A stretch of 64,000 nt of DNA, taken from assembly GCA_001687465.1 (NCBI GenBank), contig LVLI01000336.1, positions 1 through 64,000 of the forward strand, given 5' to 3'. A program made the position numbers and the translations under genes. Under the pieces are notes generated by a model. That model did not search any database. It was not told where the DNA came from and saw nothing but the letters and a program-made list of their open reading frames with translations. The first letter of the stretch is position 1. Each line of letters starts with the position of its first letter. This DNA comes from Halocafeteria seosinensis. Lineage: Eukaryota; Sar; Bigyra; Bicosoecida. Positions 1 to 11,700 of this stretch are shown in pieces.

Positions 1-2044
1 GGGCCATGTTCTGTTGTGTCACGGCTGCGGGCAATGGGTCAGCTTCACCGCTCCTTTGTTNACGAAAACGCATTTTAAGCTCCTGGACAAGTTCGCCAAG
101 GAAGGTCCGGACAGAAGATGCAGTCTCAGGAACACTACACCGTACCCTTCTACCGTAGTGCCTTAGGCAACGGCAAAATTCAAGAGCATCCGTGCCACCG
201 TCCGAGATTTCTGCGATTACACCAGCCAAATGATCAGCAATTGCATACGCATTTGCCCTCCATGAGGATGCTTCATTCGTAGCAGTCCCTAATAGTCCTT
301 CCACCATGGCCCTACAGAGTAGCTCCAATACAGCATAGTCCACTCTGTCCGCGTCTATAAGAACTTTCTCTTCAGCCATAACACCATCTACGTCTAATTG
401 TACAATAGCGTTGATTAGAGGCTTCCACTGAGCAGACGCGACATCTCTTGTTGACTCATCAGCGGAAAGAGGTGACGATATGCTAGGCTTCCCAAGCTGA
501 TTCTCTGTTTGTTCACCAGAGTCATGCGTTTCCGTCGACATAGGCTTGATATTGAATTCACTCGCCTCCACAGCTTTAACCTTTGCCCGACGTAGTTTTT
601 TATAAACTAGCTGTGTCTCTTGGTAAGTAGGCCGTCCGGTGACGAAAGTTATCTTGCGAATCCGGTCATCAGTCGGGTGTAGGATACATCCTTCCACGTT
701 TTGAAAGTGTCGTAACAGGGAGTCCCGGGATTCGGGACCAAATGATTCATTCAGAAAAGTGCTCACCTCCTTCGGAAACTTGTTTGAGCTGTTCTTGGAG
801 TACGCTCTTTCAATAACAGAGCTCGGAGCTTGTCCACCCACCTGCTGGCCAAAGAGTATATTCATGTTCCTGCGAGAAGCCCCGATGAAAATTCTACCAC
901 AACATGCCAAAAGAGGACGAAGGGAAGCGAGTAATTCATGGATTTGAGTTGCCAGCAATATCTCATTGTTTCTCCGTATCTGTGCGCCCATGCTTGTCGC
1001 CTTTGCTCCTGTGGCATCCCTTGAAGATTGAGACCCTCCTTGCTTTTTCCTTGTTGTGTATTTATGCAGGGTTTTGTGAAACAGGGAAATGACTTCGGGG
1101 GTATCCTCTCGAGACAGTCTCTGCGTTACTGCCTCCAGGTCTTCTACTGAATCACTTCGTACGGTACCAAGTGTCTTTATGGCAGATAATGCATCTGCGC
1201 TTTGCCACGCTAAACTTCTTTTCGAAGAGTCAAACCTGCTGAGTACGGTACCGGAACGAGACCCGTTAGTCGTACTAGCCTGTGGACGGCTTCGATATGG
1301 AATTTTGTTTTCAAATACTGATAGGGCAAAATGCCCGCTCGAAAACAAAATAACGGCCCAAGTGTCCCGCTGCACCGGATGGCCACAAACCTCTCTGCCA
1401 ACAAATGCTTCCGGTGGTAATGATATCGCCGGGAGCACAGGGGATCCATTCCATTCGAGTGTGTCTACATGAGCGAAGTCTTGCCAAGATTGCGGCAACA
1501 ACGACTTCCACGTCTGTAGCAGCAGCACAGCGCTGCTGCGAGACGCACCCGAGACGCCATTACCACTATCATCGTGGGACTCCGAGGTTTGTGTTTGCCG
1601 CTCATGCTCGTGAGGTTTGATGGTAAATTCGGCAAGTGCGCTTCCTTTCCACAATTGGTCACATACGAATTTCACATGTTCCCGTTCCGAAAGGGTCGGA
1701 TTCCTGTCCTGCCACCAAACTTTTCCGTTACTTCCAGGACTCTTCAGGCAACTCCGAAAATCCTCTGTATACGTTCCATTAGCACTGTATATCTCCTCTT
1801 CATCATCATTATCCTCGCTGCTGCTCGTCGATTCATCCTCCTCCTCCTCTTTCACTTCCTGTGCCCCATTTGAAACATGGGACTGCTGCTGCTGACGGCG
1901 GATAGCACGTAGATGCTTTTCATCACGCCTACAATGCTCTCTATAGCTCTTTATCGTATCAAAATGCTCATTACAGCGGTGGCATGACACCCCTCCGCCA
2001 CCAGGAGGAAGGCTTTCGGAGGCTCCTATAGACGAGGCTGCCAT
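1..2044 (-). CDS. VMS1: Vms1/ANKZF1-type peptidyl-tRNA hydrolase (3' end off the left edge)
   Basis: A continuous reading frame starts at the ATG at 2044 and stays open to the left edge, so it is partial; an ambiguous base at position 61 could also make a stop codon there. Near the N terminus is a C2H2-type finger (CHRC...EHC...H). An acidic linker follows, then the VLRF1 release-factor-like domain. Its hallmark GGSQSSRD, with Gln about 339 at 1028-1030, and SMGAQIRRNNE are present, followed by the family block DDRIRKITFVTGRPTYQE. In yeast and animals this protein binds stalled 60S subunits and cleaves the nascent chain from tRNA through the GxxQ-type loop, working with Cdc48/p97 in ribosome quality control and at mitochondria. 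The catalytic Gln is kept, so activity is likely. The C-terminal 200 residues are helical in character; I see no ankyrin repeats or p97-binding motif in the visible part. Family assignment is firm; the C-terminal extent is unknown. Confidence 0.88.
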   Translation of the reverse strand, partial: MAASSIGASESLPPGGGGVSCHRCNEHFDTIKSYREHCRRDEKHLRAIRRQQQQSHVSNGAQEVKEEEEDESTSSSEDNDDEEEIYSANGTYTEDFRSCLKSPGSNGKVWWQDRNPTLSEREHVKFVCDQLWKGSALAEFTIKPHEHERQTQTSESHDDSGNGVSGASRSSAVLLLQTWKSLLPQSWQDFAHVDTLEWNGSPVLPAISLPPEAFVGREVCGHPVQRDTWAVILFSSGHFALSVFENKIPYRSRPQASTTNGSRSGTVLSRFDSSKRSLAWQSADALSAIKTLGTVRSDSVEDLEAVTQRLSREDTPEVISLFHKTLHKYTTRKKQGGSQSSRDATGAKATSMGAQIRRNNEILLATQIHELLASLRPLLACCGRIFIGASRRNMNILFGQQVGGQAPSSVIERAYSKNSSNKFPKEVSTFLNESFGPESRDSLLRHFQNVEGCILHPTDDRIRKITFVTGRPTYQETQLVYKKLRRAKVKAVEASEFNIKPMSTETHDSGEQTENQLGKPSISSPLSADESTRDVASAQWKPLINAIVQLDVDGVMAEEKVLIDADRVDYAVLELLCRAMVEGLLGTATNEASSWRANAYAIADHLAGVIAEISDGGTDALEFCRCLRHYGRRVRCSVPETASSVRTFLGELVQELKMRFRXQRSGEADPLPAAVTQQNMA

Positions 2045-2222
2045 CCTCTATGGTTTCCAGGTGTATTCAACACTAACAACAATCTAACCACTACAGTACA
2101 TGAAACTATCCTAGCCTACTATACACTACTAGTAACAATAGCGTGTGAAAACTTTCGTTCACAGACCCCAACTTCAACTTGGAAGCCATTTTCTCCTTCA
2201 TTCACATGCCACATGCAAGCAT
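2045..2222. promoter_or_regulatory. Promoter region of the Vms1 gene with the CCAAGTTGAAGTTGG motif
   Basis: This short gap lies between the Vms1 start (2044) and the stop of the phosphatase-like gene (2223). It holds CCAAGTTGAAGTTGG on the minus strand (2168-2182), about 125-138 bp upstream of the Vms1 ATG. The same 15-mer occurs at 30863-30877. A regulatory role is inference from its recurrence in promoters only. Confidence 0.35.
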
Positions 2223-2907
2223 TCACGATGATACCGTGGGGCCTCTACGGTTCTCGCGTTTCCACGTTTGGACAACGGGGCGTAGATCTTGAGTATCAGC
2301 AGGGATAGAGGTCAAAAAGTCCCGGAAAATCAACAATTCCCGGTCTTCACGGAGCTCACGAGGACTTGCATAGAACTCATTGCATACAATGCCATTTTCG
2401 GGTTGACCTGCCATGTACCCCGGGTTGTTATCTATGATGATGGTACGCTTTAAATCGCGCCCCAGTTTCCTCAAATCTTTGCCGTAGGGGAAATCGCCAC
2501 ACGAGAATCCAGAAACTCGCCATCGAATGTAATCCCGACTTTTATCTAGTCCATCCGCCACACCATTCACGTAGATGGGGTGTCCACTGCCCCACAATAC
2601 AATTTCAAACTTTTTACTAACTTCCCGCAAGAATTCATTTACGTGGGGACGAAACACAACCTGAAGCTGGCCGTCCAACAGGGAAACATCAGGCTTGACT
2701 TCCGTAAATCCCTGCAGCGATAGAAAGAAAAGAAGATTTCAAATCTGGGTAGACAAGTTGCCATTGCATTGCAAGATTCAATCAACATGAATAGCTTACC
2801 CCTGCATCTTCCGCATGGGCAAGAGTTTCATTAATATCTAGAACAAGTGTCCATTTATCCTTATCTTCAGGCCGTGGTGGAGGTAATGGTGTTTCTTGTC
2901 GAGACAT
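2223..2907 (-). CDS. FCP1/SCP-like (NIF) HAD phosphatase-fold protein with altered catalytic motif
   Basis: Two exons, 2907-2800 and 2711-2223, joined across an 88-nt GTAAGC...CTGCAG intron, give 198 residues. The fold follows the FCP1-homology pattern: motif I LVLDINETLAH (residues 21-31), the Thr/Ser-type segment FEIVLWGSG, then GRDLKRTIIIDNNP with the motif III-IV aspartate and a C-terminal block like that of SCP/Dullard enzymes (LLIFRDFLTSI). In this family DxDx(T/V) carries the nucleophile Asp and the general acid Asp two residues on. Here the second Asp is Asn (N26, codon 2830-2832), so the nucleophile is kept but the acid/base is lost. The product may be a weak or inactive phosphatase, or a binding protein as in TIM50, which also lost the motif. 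No signal peptide or TM is seen. It is small for FCP1 (no BRCT) and close to SCP core size. Divergent from the next gene. Confidence 0.75.
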
Positions 2908-3303
2908 GGCCAATCACAGTAAGAAGTGAAACTAATCGTATTCTCCACGTTGCCCCAGTTGGAGATACACACACACACACAAATGTGACAGATAGCCCAC
3001 CGGCCGTTGGAGATGGGAGCAAAATATCAATCCAATGAATTGTTGTACCCAAACTAACAATCACGTTCAGCGAGTTGCACTTGCACTTTTCCAAACTTCT
3101 TCGGCCGGCCGTTTGCGTGATCACTTCGATTATGTGATAGGATCCATCCACCAAGTGAAAAAAATAAGGGGTTTTCCATATCATTTTGTACCACATGTTG
3201 GTCCCTGCCAAACCCCCCGCTGGCCAGGCTACATATCCTCCATACTTCTGCATTGTTGGTTCTTAGCGTTCTTTGCGGTATACATTCACATTTATACAAT
3301 AGT
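2908..3303. promoter_or_regulatory. Divergent intergenic region with an (AC)7 microsatellite
   Basis: About 400 bp lie between two divergently oriented start codons (2907 minus, 3304 plus) and must hold both promoters. A short (AC)7 tract is at 2967-2980. Open frames here lack codon structure and family similarity. No clear TATA box was seen. Confidence 0.4.
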
Positions 3304-5667
3304 ATGGCGAACGAGACGACGACGGATTTGGGTGAATGGCGTCAAACAGCCGAATCTGTGCTGTTGGGACCAGAGGCTCCGACCCAAGACGGTACGTATT
3401 GTCTGTATACGAGCTGTTTTCTCCCCCTTTTACAGCATGTTTGCCCCCTCATTCAGATATCGCGAGTCAGATAGTACGGGAAGTTGAAGGACATGGAGGT
3501 GTCTTTGTGGATAAAAACAGGACAATCCGGGTGCAATTCGACCAGATTCCTCGCGCCATTTTGGAGTGTATACACGCTTGCTCTGGCGGTATGAACGTGC
3601 ATGAGCCTCTTTGCTATTGGATAAATCTACTGGCCAAGGTGCTGTACCGATCACCCCTGTCAAAAGCAGTCTTTGACTATGAGGACCTCTTCCGGCAAGT
3701 CCTGGAAGCCGTGGCGAACCATGTCAGTACTGAATTGCAGCAGTTCGAGGCAGATGATGAGCAAAAACAGCGGCGCAAGCTGGATTTGGCTATGTATGCG
3801 GCTCAGCTCATGACGTTTGCGGCTCCAATGATGACGGCGTACTCGTGGCGGACAACTACCGAGTGTATCTCAAACTTTGTGGGCGTCTGGACGCGAAGCA
3901 TTTTGCACATTGTGGAAGATGGAATGCAACAGGGCCCTACAAAGAAGATACCACCTCTATCCAACACTTTATGTGTTTTACGGAATTACTTTTCCTCGTT
4001 CAGTTCTCATGATCTACTGACGGAAACAGGTATGTCAACTCTGGACTCCGGTTCGGATCATTATAGTGCTGGGCAAACAACGTATTTGGCTTGCAGAAGA
4101 CGTTCGGCCGCTAGTGAAGCTGCTGAATTGCCTAGTGGAAAATTATTCTTCCAAGGAATCGGTAATCAGTGAGAGTGATTGCGCCTTAGTCATGTCCACA
4201 GTGACGGATGTTCTTTCCTCTGCCATCAAGGAAGTGCCCAAATTGCACGAGATCGACAAGGAGAGTCCCCCCAGATCGTTTACCTCAACCTTGGTCAATG
4301 ACCTTTCTTTTTCGAGTTATGTAAAGCATCTCGTCCTCGCAGGCAACCGTTCTGATACCCCCAAACAGGAAGATATTGATAGTGGTGTCGTTGATAACAT
4401 TTTGCGTCTGCAAATAGCTTGCAGTGGATATGTAGACGGGTTGGAACTGTGGCTGCAATTATTGAATGATCTGGTCCTCTCTTGGATGAAACTGTGTTCT
4501 TTGATACAGGTTACACACGTTGACGATATCTCAAATCTTTGTCGCGCTATAGATGCCTCATGTCGCTACTTTTGCTCCCTTGCGAGGTCGTGTGGGTTGC
4601 ACGGTTCTGTCATACCAGATTTCGACAACGCTGCATCGCTAATGAAATACACAGAGGAACTTCAGCGCTGGATTTCAGAAGTACCAGGACAGCTGAAGTC
4701 AATGTCTACCAAAAGCAAGGAAAAACAAACTGCAATGAAACGAAGCTTCAAAGCTTTTGCAGCGGTCGATCATGCGAAAAACGCACTTCAGCTGTGTATG
4801 TTGCTCAGTGATGCTACCTATGCTCCAGCAGAGCTATCAGAAATATTTGGGTGCTACAAGGGGGTATCAGCCTCTCCAATCGTCATCTCCCAACGTGCGG
4901 CAGCCACGGTATTGACACTTTTCATACTTCAGCAAAGAGCGCGGAATGATGGAAATTCAGAAATCCAAACGTTAGTATTGCGGTACACGGAGGAAGCTGA
5001 GCACCGTCTCAGTTGCTGTATGTCATCATTGGCGCGGTCATTTAAACAGTTTGACCGGTTTACCAAAGTCATGCAGAAACAGCTCCTAAAATGCCTTACC
5101 GTAGTATACGAGTCAATGTACCGCGTCTATGGTAAAGGGATAGAGGAACGTATCCTGCCGCTCCATTCGACCTGTGTATGGGAGATACAAAATTTCCCGG
5201 GGCTTTTTGAGGATAGTACAACCAGTGATGATGCAATGGATGGTACTCTAGTTAATTTATCTGCAAAAGCGTTGACTGCATCCTTATATGTTGGTGATGA
5301 AGATACCAGTCAAGCTGTCCAAGTTCACTTCGATAGGTTGGTAGAGGATCTATCAACAGGCGGAACACAGAAAACAGATGAAGAGGAGACCAATAAATCG
5401 AAGCGTGATTATGCCGTTCCAGTTCTCGTTACATACCTGGAAGAACTTCCAAGACAAGACATAAGTAATCCGAATTTACTAGTTCATGTGTTAAAATCAT
5501 TTGAAGGTTGGCTGTCCAATGTTTCCGTCGGCGGCATGCCCGAAGATGAGCAGATCTTGCTATTTGCAGTGGAAGAGTTTGTCAACCGGCTAAAGCAATT
5601 GCACGATAATGACATACACCTGGCTGCGTCAAGGTTGGAGTGCTACTTGAAAAAGCAAATGACATGA
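3304..5667 (+). CDS. Unrecognised helical protein, 743 aa
   Basis: Three exons (3304-3391, 3457-4029, 4097-5667) separated by introns of 65 and 67 nt with GTACGT/TTCAG and GTATGT/TTGCAG ends; both junctions preserve frame. The ATG at 3304 is the first in frame. The protein is soluble, mostly amphipathic helix with repeated Leu/Val heptad-like runs and many scattered Cys, and has no signal peptide or TM. The style suggests an alpha-solenoid (ARM/HEAT or exportin/nucleoporin-like), but I recognise no signature motif and do not assign a family. It ends 114 bp before the stop of the convergent giant gene, so the two 3' UTRs probably abut or overlap. Reality of the gene is well supported by the 523-codon last exon and the consistent phases; function is unknown. 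Confidence 0.7.
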
Positions 5668-5781
5668 GCACAGTATTGCCTAATGAAAGCGCGTAGCGAT
5701 TGATGGTTTTATCCGCAGATGAGGATAGGGTACTTTCGATGAGTCTATGTACCCGGGAGGTTGTTCCATTAGTCTTTAAAA

Positions 5782-8700
5782 CTAGGTCTGCTCTACAAAA
5801 CCACGGCGCCCTGGGCCTATGTTTAGCGCAACCTCCTCTATGGCTGTTTTGCTTTTTCCGATTCCAGTGAAGCCATTGTCATCCACTGAAACGGTTAGTG
5901 TGTGATTCCCCGGAGGACAGTTACGAGAGGATTCACATGTGTATGCGAGTTCTTGAAGCGCATAGTTCACGTCCGCCTGACTCCCGAGAAACTTCATTCG
6001 ATTATTTTCTATACCATTCCCGTTCGAGAAATGAAGCCCCCGTACACTGAACACGGATACCAAGCCTTGTGTCACGTTTACGGAGACAGTAAGATAACCT
6101 CCAAGCCCGATACCGAACGGACTAGTAATCATAGCCTGCAGAACATCAGGGTCCTGGATTCCGAGACCGAATATCGTGAATGGCTCATCCACAAATCCAA
6201 CAATCGGAAGAGCCGAGCTCGTAATAACCGGAACTTCGTTGACTGGAGCAATATATACATCAATAGTGGTATTTGCTAGCCCTTGGCCACCAAAACGCGC
6301 TGCAGCGCTATTGTCGTTGACAGAGATAAAAATTTTATCGCGTTTGTGAACTCCAGTCAGCGAGATATATCTAATTATTCTCAAAGCGCTGTTAATTTCC
6401 TCCAATGGGCCGTGCAGCGTTACGGTGCTTCCAACTCCGGAAGCTGGGTCGTATTCCAAAGCAGCGACAAACAATGGCTGCAGATTACAAGCGGAACAGC
6501 TGAGGGAAACGTCGAATGTAGAGTCCTTAGCTGTGTCGACGTCTTCTATAAACACTGAACGAGCGACCAAATCCCTGTAGTCCGAAGGGGCACGAGGCGA
6601 GGCCGTGTCAGCGGTACGTTCCGCTACCGATTTCAATGTCCCCGAAAATAAGAAACGCTCGTTCAATCTTACTAGGCTAGCATACTGGTACACTGAGAGT
6701 GCAGAGCTTTCTATACTAAATTGACCGTCCGTATACTCAAAAGCTGCGGATGCCTCTCCGAGAGCGGTATCAAAGATGAACAAGGAATACGGGGCCATCG
6801 CGTTTCTCTTACTTCTTTCATTCTGTGCAGCAAAAACGAGGAGTGGATTTCCACCTTTTTCGCAAGTATTGACCAATGTCAGCATTGTAGGGAAGGAACT
6901 TATTGCCCCTTGAGCAATATCTGCTACCATGCGTGTGTTGGATTCAGTACCGTCCGTTCTCCACAGTTCGGTACCATGAATGCCGTCTTCAGCGGAGAAG
7001 TAGACAGCCGCAGAATCCATTTGACTGTCCAGCTCCTGAAAAAAACGCGGAACCGACGAAGGAGTTCCTGGGAAGATGTCTTTCACTAACGTTGCTATTG
7101 AACCATTCAGTGAATACAATTCTCTACCGGTTTCCTCCGAATGTCCTGAGAAGAACGATATGCCGAATAAGGGAGAGTATGTAAGTTGTTGCGGATCCCT
7201 CGCTACCGTATCTAGACGTCTTGCAGCAAGGTTTTCGTGTGCATTGGCATCATCCAGGCCGATTTCCCAGAGCACCCGCTGATCTTCGCAATTAGAAGCA
7301 GAAAATACGAGGCGGTTAAATGCTCGGTCATAGACTATGTCCTCGGGGTTCGAAGAGCGTCTTCCATGACACACGTCGGCAAGCAATTGAATACTGCCGC
7401 CTGCTTCGAGCCGCCAAAGCTCTCTACCTGTATATGGTGAGTCTGCAGCAAACACAAGGAACTCAGTGGACTCTTGAGTTACGACCAGCAGATGTTTAGG
7501 GTCTGAGGACTTTAAACCAGGGTTTAGATCTGTTTCCCTGTTGACATTTCGCTCTTCGTCCATCGACCATAGCTCACGCCCCGCTCGTAAATAGCAGGAG
7601 GCTTGAGCCTTCCGACAAGAGTCTTCCGTATCGAAACCGTTTCGCGTCTTACCTCTCACACAGACTGCACCCGCAAATTCCCGAGATGGGCGATCATCAT
7701 GCCTTATGTCAGCAATGGATACTGACGCGGCATCGATGTATGCCCCATTTTCTCTTGAATCACTAAATCTAAACTTCCTTCGGAACCTCCCTTTAAATTG
7801 GAACCCGCTCCAACCACATTGACCGAAATATATCGGTTTCTCATTGAGAGTTCTCTTTACGCTTTCTAGTATCAGAGGCCATTCCTCTGTAGATGCCCAG
7901 TGGAAATCTGCAGGACAGTCATAGTTCCTCAGTATGTCCCACTGATCCAATCTACTTGCGACGAATGCTACTTCGACTGAACTATCTGGGAAAACCGAGT
8001 CTGTAAATCTCTGGCCTTGACACTCATCATCACGCAGAACCCAACTCGTATCGATCCCATCCGCCGCAAAGTACAGTTTGCTACCCCACTGCGCTAAGTA
8101 CGCAGGCGATGAGCTACGTATACCAGGCATAATGTCTTCAATTCTCACGGTACCTGTCTCTGAATGCTCCCAAAGTTCAATGTCAGCCTCTGAATCCGTC
8201 ACATTGCCGGCAGCGAAGAAAACTGAGTTGTCGAATGACACGAGGAACCGAGGGATACTTTTAAGTCGTTCAATACCCAGTTGAGCGGTTTGCAGCAGCT
8301 GCCATTTCTCTGATGTTAACGAACGAATACCTTCTTCCAAAATTAGTTCATTGGCACGTGGACAAACGTATGATGATAGCAAGCCCCATATCTCAGGCGA
8401 AGCAGAAGCAGAGACTGCCGCCGAACTGGCTGTCCACCAAAACTGAGGTATCGTGACTGTTGCACCTTCTCGGGATTTAAAACTTGATGCACCATCAAAG
8501 TTGGCTGCTGTCAAGATCACGGGGTCATCGTTCACTTCAAGCACATTTATTGGTAACTCAACTGTGTGGAATTCGGGAACACCTTCCCCAGTATGGCCGC
8601 CGTCATTGATGGTGATCCTTACAAAATCGTTTCCTGAGAAGTTTGGAATGCTTCTGTAAGCTAAGCAGCTTAAGAGAATCTGCGTGTCTTCGAGAGTCGC

Positions 8701-11700
8701 TCGAAATGTTACCATACTATCCGTAACATGTTGCCCAAACGCAACATCAATGTTGAGAGTAGTGGTTATTTCTCTTCTGCTGATGCTTTCCAGTAACGCT
8801 TTTTGTGGGGGGCCTACCGTCCGGTTGTTTAGTTCCGCGAAGAGGAGAATACAATGGCTACATACAATGGTCGTTTGTAGAGCTTCTGGTCCGAGATCAT
8901 TGATGTCTACATCTCGGACCAATATTCCTTGTAAGAGTTGGATTTCGTCCTCGAGAACGATTAGCGTTTCCACTGACATGGGGATGATTGACAACTGGTC
9001 ACCAAACCAGTCGGCTGGATCGCCACCTGTGGCCAATACTTCCCCAGGAAGTGTTACCACCGGTGCATCGTTTATCGGATGCACAAAGACTAGATATGTG
9101 AAAGTGTCGCTGGTCTGTGGGCCTTCGCCAAAGTTCCCTAGGTCATCAACAGTAACGGTGACGGTATCGGGACCCGCGTCAATGCTATTCCAATTCAAGT
9201 TGGGGCGATAGTTCAGTAACGTCAGGACTGATTTTACTACCGCGTAGGGCATCTTAACCGTAACGTTTGCGCCCGAGATGGAAGACGAGGTTCGCTGCTG
9301 TCTACCGGCATTGAATGATTCTTGAGCAAAGACTTGTTCACGCTCCCCACCGAGTCCAAAAGTATCGCTCAATTGAACAACACCCGGTTCACTCCGTTGC
9401 TTGGTGACCGTAGAACCGTTGATAATCAATGCTTCTACGACTGTGTTGATGAATAACGTTCCATGTTCAGCAGTAATGGTCAGTAACACCGTCGAACCAC
9501 GCAAGTCTACGGTGGGATGGTGCTCACTGGAGTTGAGTTCAGGAATGGGTTCTAGGTCTTCATCGAAAAGGGTAAGCTGCGGTAGCAGCACTTGAGAGTC
9601 CTCGTCGCCAATAATCATACCATTGATGAGATCCGAAGTATCCAGAAGACTCAAGGTTATAGGATCGTTCAGGGGAATCAGCTCAACCTCTATCACTTTA
9701 TAGGCAAAGAGCATCGCCGCTGGCGTTGATTCGTCGTTAGCTGAAGTAACGGTTATCGTAACATTGTCCATGCCAAACATCCCGTCCATAGACATATATG
9801 AAAGCCCCTCCAATAAATACATTGCGTTTGGAACATCCACTTCGACATGTATCAGCCTGTCTAGGATTCCTGTTCCCCGCAGCAGCCGGAAAGAGCTGGA
9901 AGTGTGCAAAGACAAGAGCCCCTTGAAGGAAGAAATTACTACCTCAAACGTTGAACGAAACGTAGGTAGTCCACCACTTGCCCGAATCTCTAGACCGCAA
10001 AGTCTCAAATCCTCTCTTTCCTTTACATGATAGGATAAAATGACAAGGTTAGATGGGTATTGAGGCAGGCTCGCGTTTGCACACTCCCTAGCCTTGCTGA
10101 GAGATGAAATAAGTGTAGGGGTGATTGCTGTTTCCGGAACTATTTGAATCGGGAATGCCTCTGTGTCCGTCATGGATACATTGTGGCGGGCACCCCCGCT
10201 CATGCTTGCTCCTTTATCGTCTGCATGCAGTGACAGTATATCCAGAAATGAGCTATTTCGTCCGCCGGCAGTCATGGGTTGGTATTGAGTTCGTGAGATT
10301 TGCCTATTAAGGTCTTCTATGCTTCCACTGAATTCGATACTTTTCGACCAACTATGGGGAAAGGAGGAGTTTCCATAGCTTATTCCAGGACTCTTGGCAA
10401 CCCGTATCGTCCCTGTGTCAACTTCCATCGAAACAAATACCGGGTTCAAACCTGCATCGTCGTCAGAAAGAGTGATGCCCCGCACTTTCACAGTGGACCC
10501 CTGCGGAACTGTTAAAACATCGACTGCAAAGCTCCACCGCGGTGCAAGATTGACATCGATTACATTAATTGGTATAGCAGAACTAACGATCCCTTTGTCG
10601 TCTAGTATGCTACTCCGACGTATTTCAGTCTCAGGAGCTCCTGCTGGTGCAAACTTGGAGGATGTAAAACCAGAGTCGTCTGTTGTCACGTTTATCCATT
10701 GTATACCTGTGGTATGCACATCTGGAATGTATACTATACCCGAGAGAGCTTGATTCATGGCTTCGATAGTCCCTACGGCTTCGATGAACGAAGTACGAAA
10801 GAAATGGTCCCTGGCGTAGTACTCCCCGAGGCTATTAGATACTCTTCGCCACGGCTCTCTTCTTCGACCAGACCCAACACCTAACAAATTAACCTCTGCA
10901 GGATTTGACATAAAATTCAGCTCTCTGCGCGTTAGACTGGATGTGGAGATGTCGTCACCTATAGACTCATCATTGTTCAGTGGCTGAAGCACTTCGCTAG
11001 AAGTAGCATTCTTCAGCGGGAAGTTTTTCTCGCGAGGAAATGTTAGGCCTTCAATGGTAGGAAAAAGTAACACACCGGTGCTGGCATTGAGAGTCACCGT
11101 AATGAGGCTTGAAGAAACGTCATTGACGTCGATATCGTCAATGGATAATTCCGTTATTGTCATAGATCCGTTTTTCTCTACACAGATTCCCTCAGTTCCG
11201 ATCAAAATCGTGGGATTGTCATTTACAGGGATTACCACGATCTGTAAGACCGCATGGATAATCAAGGGTCCACTTGCGGCGGACCCTCCAAGCAACATGT
11301 CACCTTCTTCAAAGCGATCCCCCCCTCCTAAGCCACTCCTTCCATGGTCGTTAGCACTTACTTCGATCTTATCGACGCCCATGTTGAGGAAGTTGGAATC
11401 ACTAGGGGGAGTGTACACCAACGATCTCAATACCAAATTGACATCTGGAAGTGGACCCACAAGAGTAACATTACCTGGAAATGCATGCTTCCACGCTGTA
11501 ACAGACACACTGCTTAGACTCTTCTGGAAGGTTACAGCCCCATGCAGTATTGCCACATTAACTGTGAGCACATTGAGGCTCTTGTTAGCAACAAGCGAAA
11601 GCTTTTCATTTCTCGGCAAATCCAAGTCGTCGAAGGCATCATCTAAGTCTACATCACTTATCACAATACCCAAAATCTCACTTGCAGTGTCTTCTGGTAC

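Noticed and set aside
2867-3253. Minus-strand ORF of 128 codons overlapping the start of the phosphatase-like gene
   Set aside because: It uses another frame than the recognised exon with motif I, includes an AC microsatellite translated as VCVCV, and has no family pattern.
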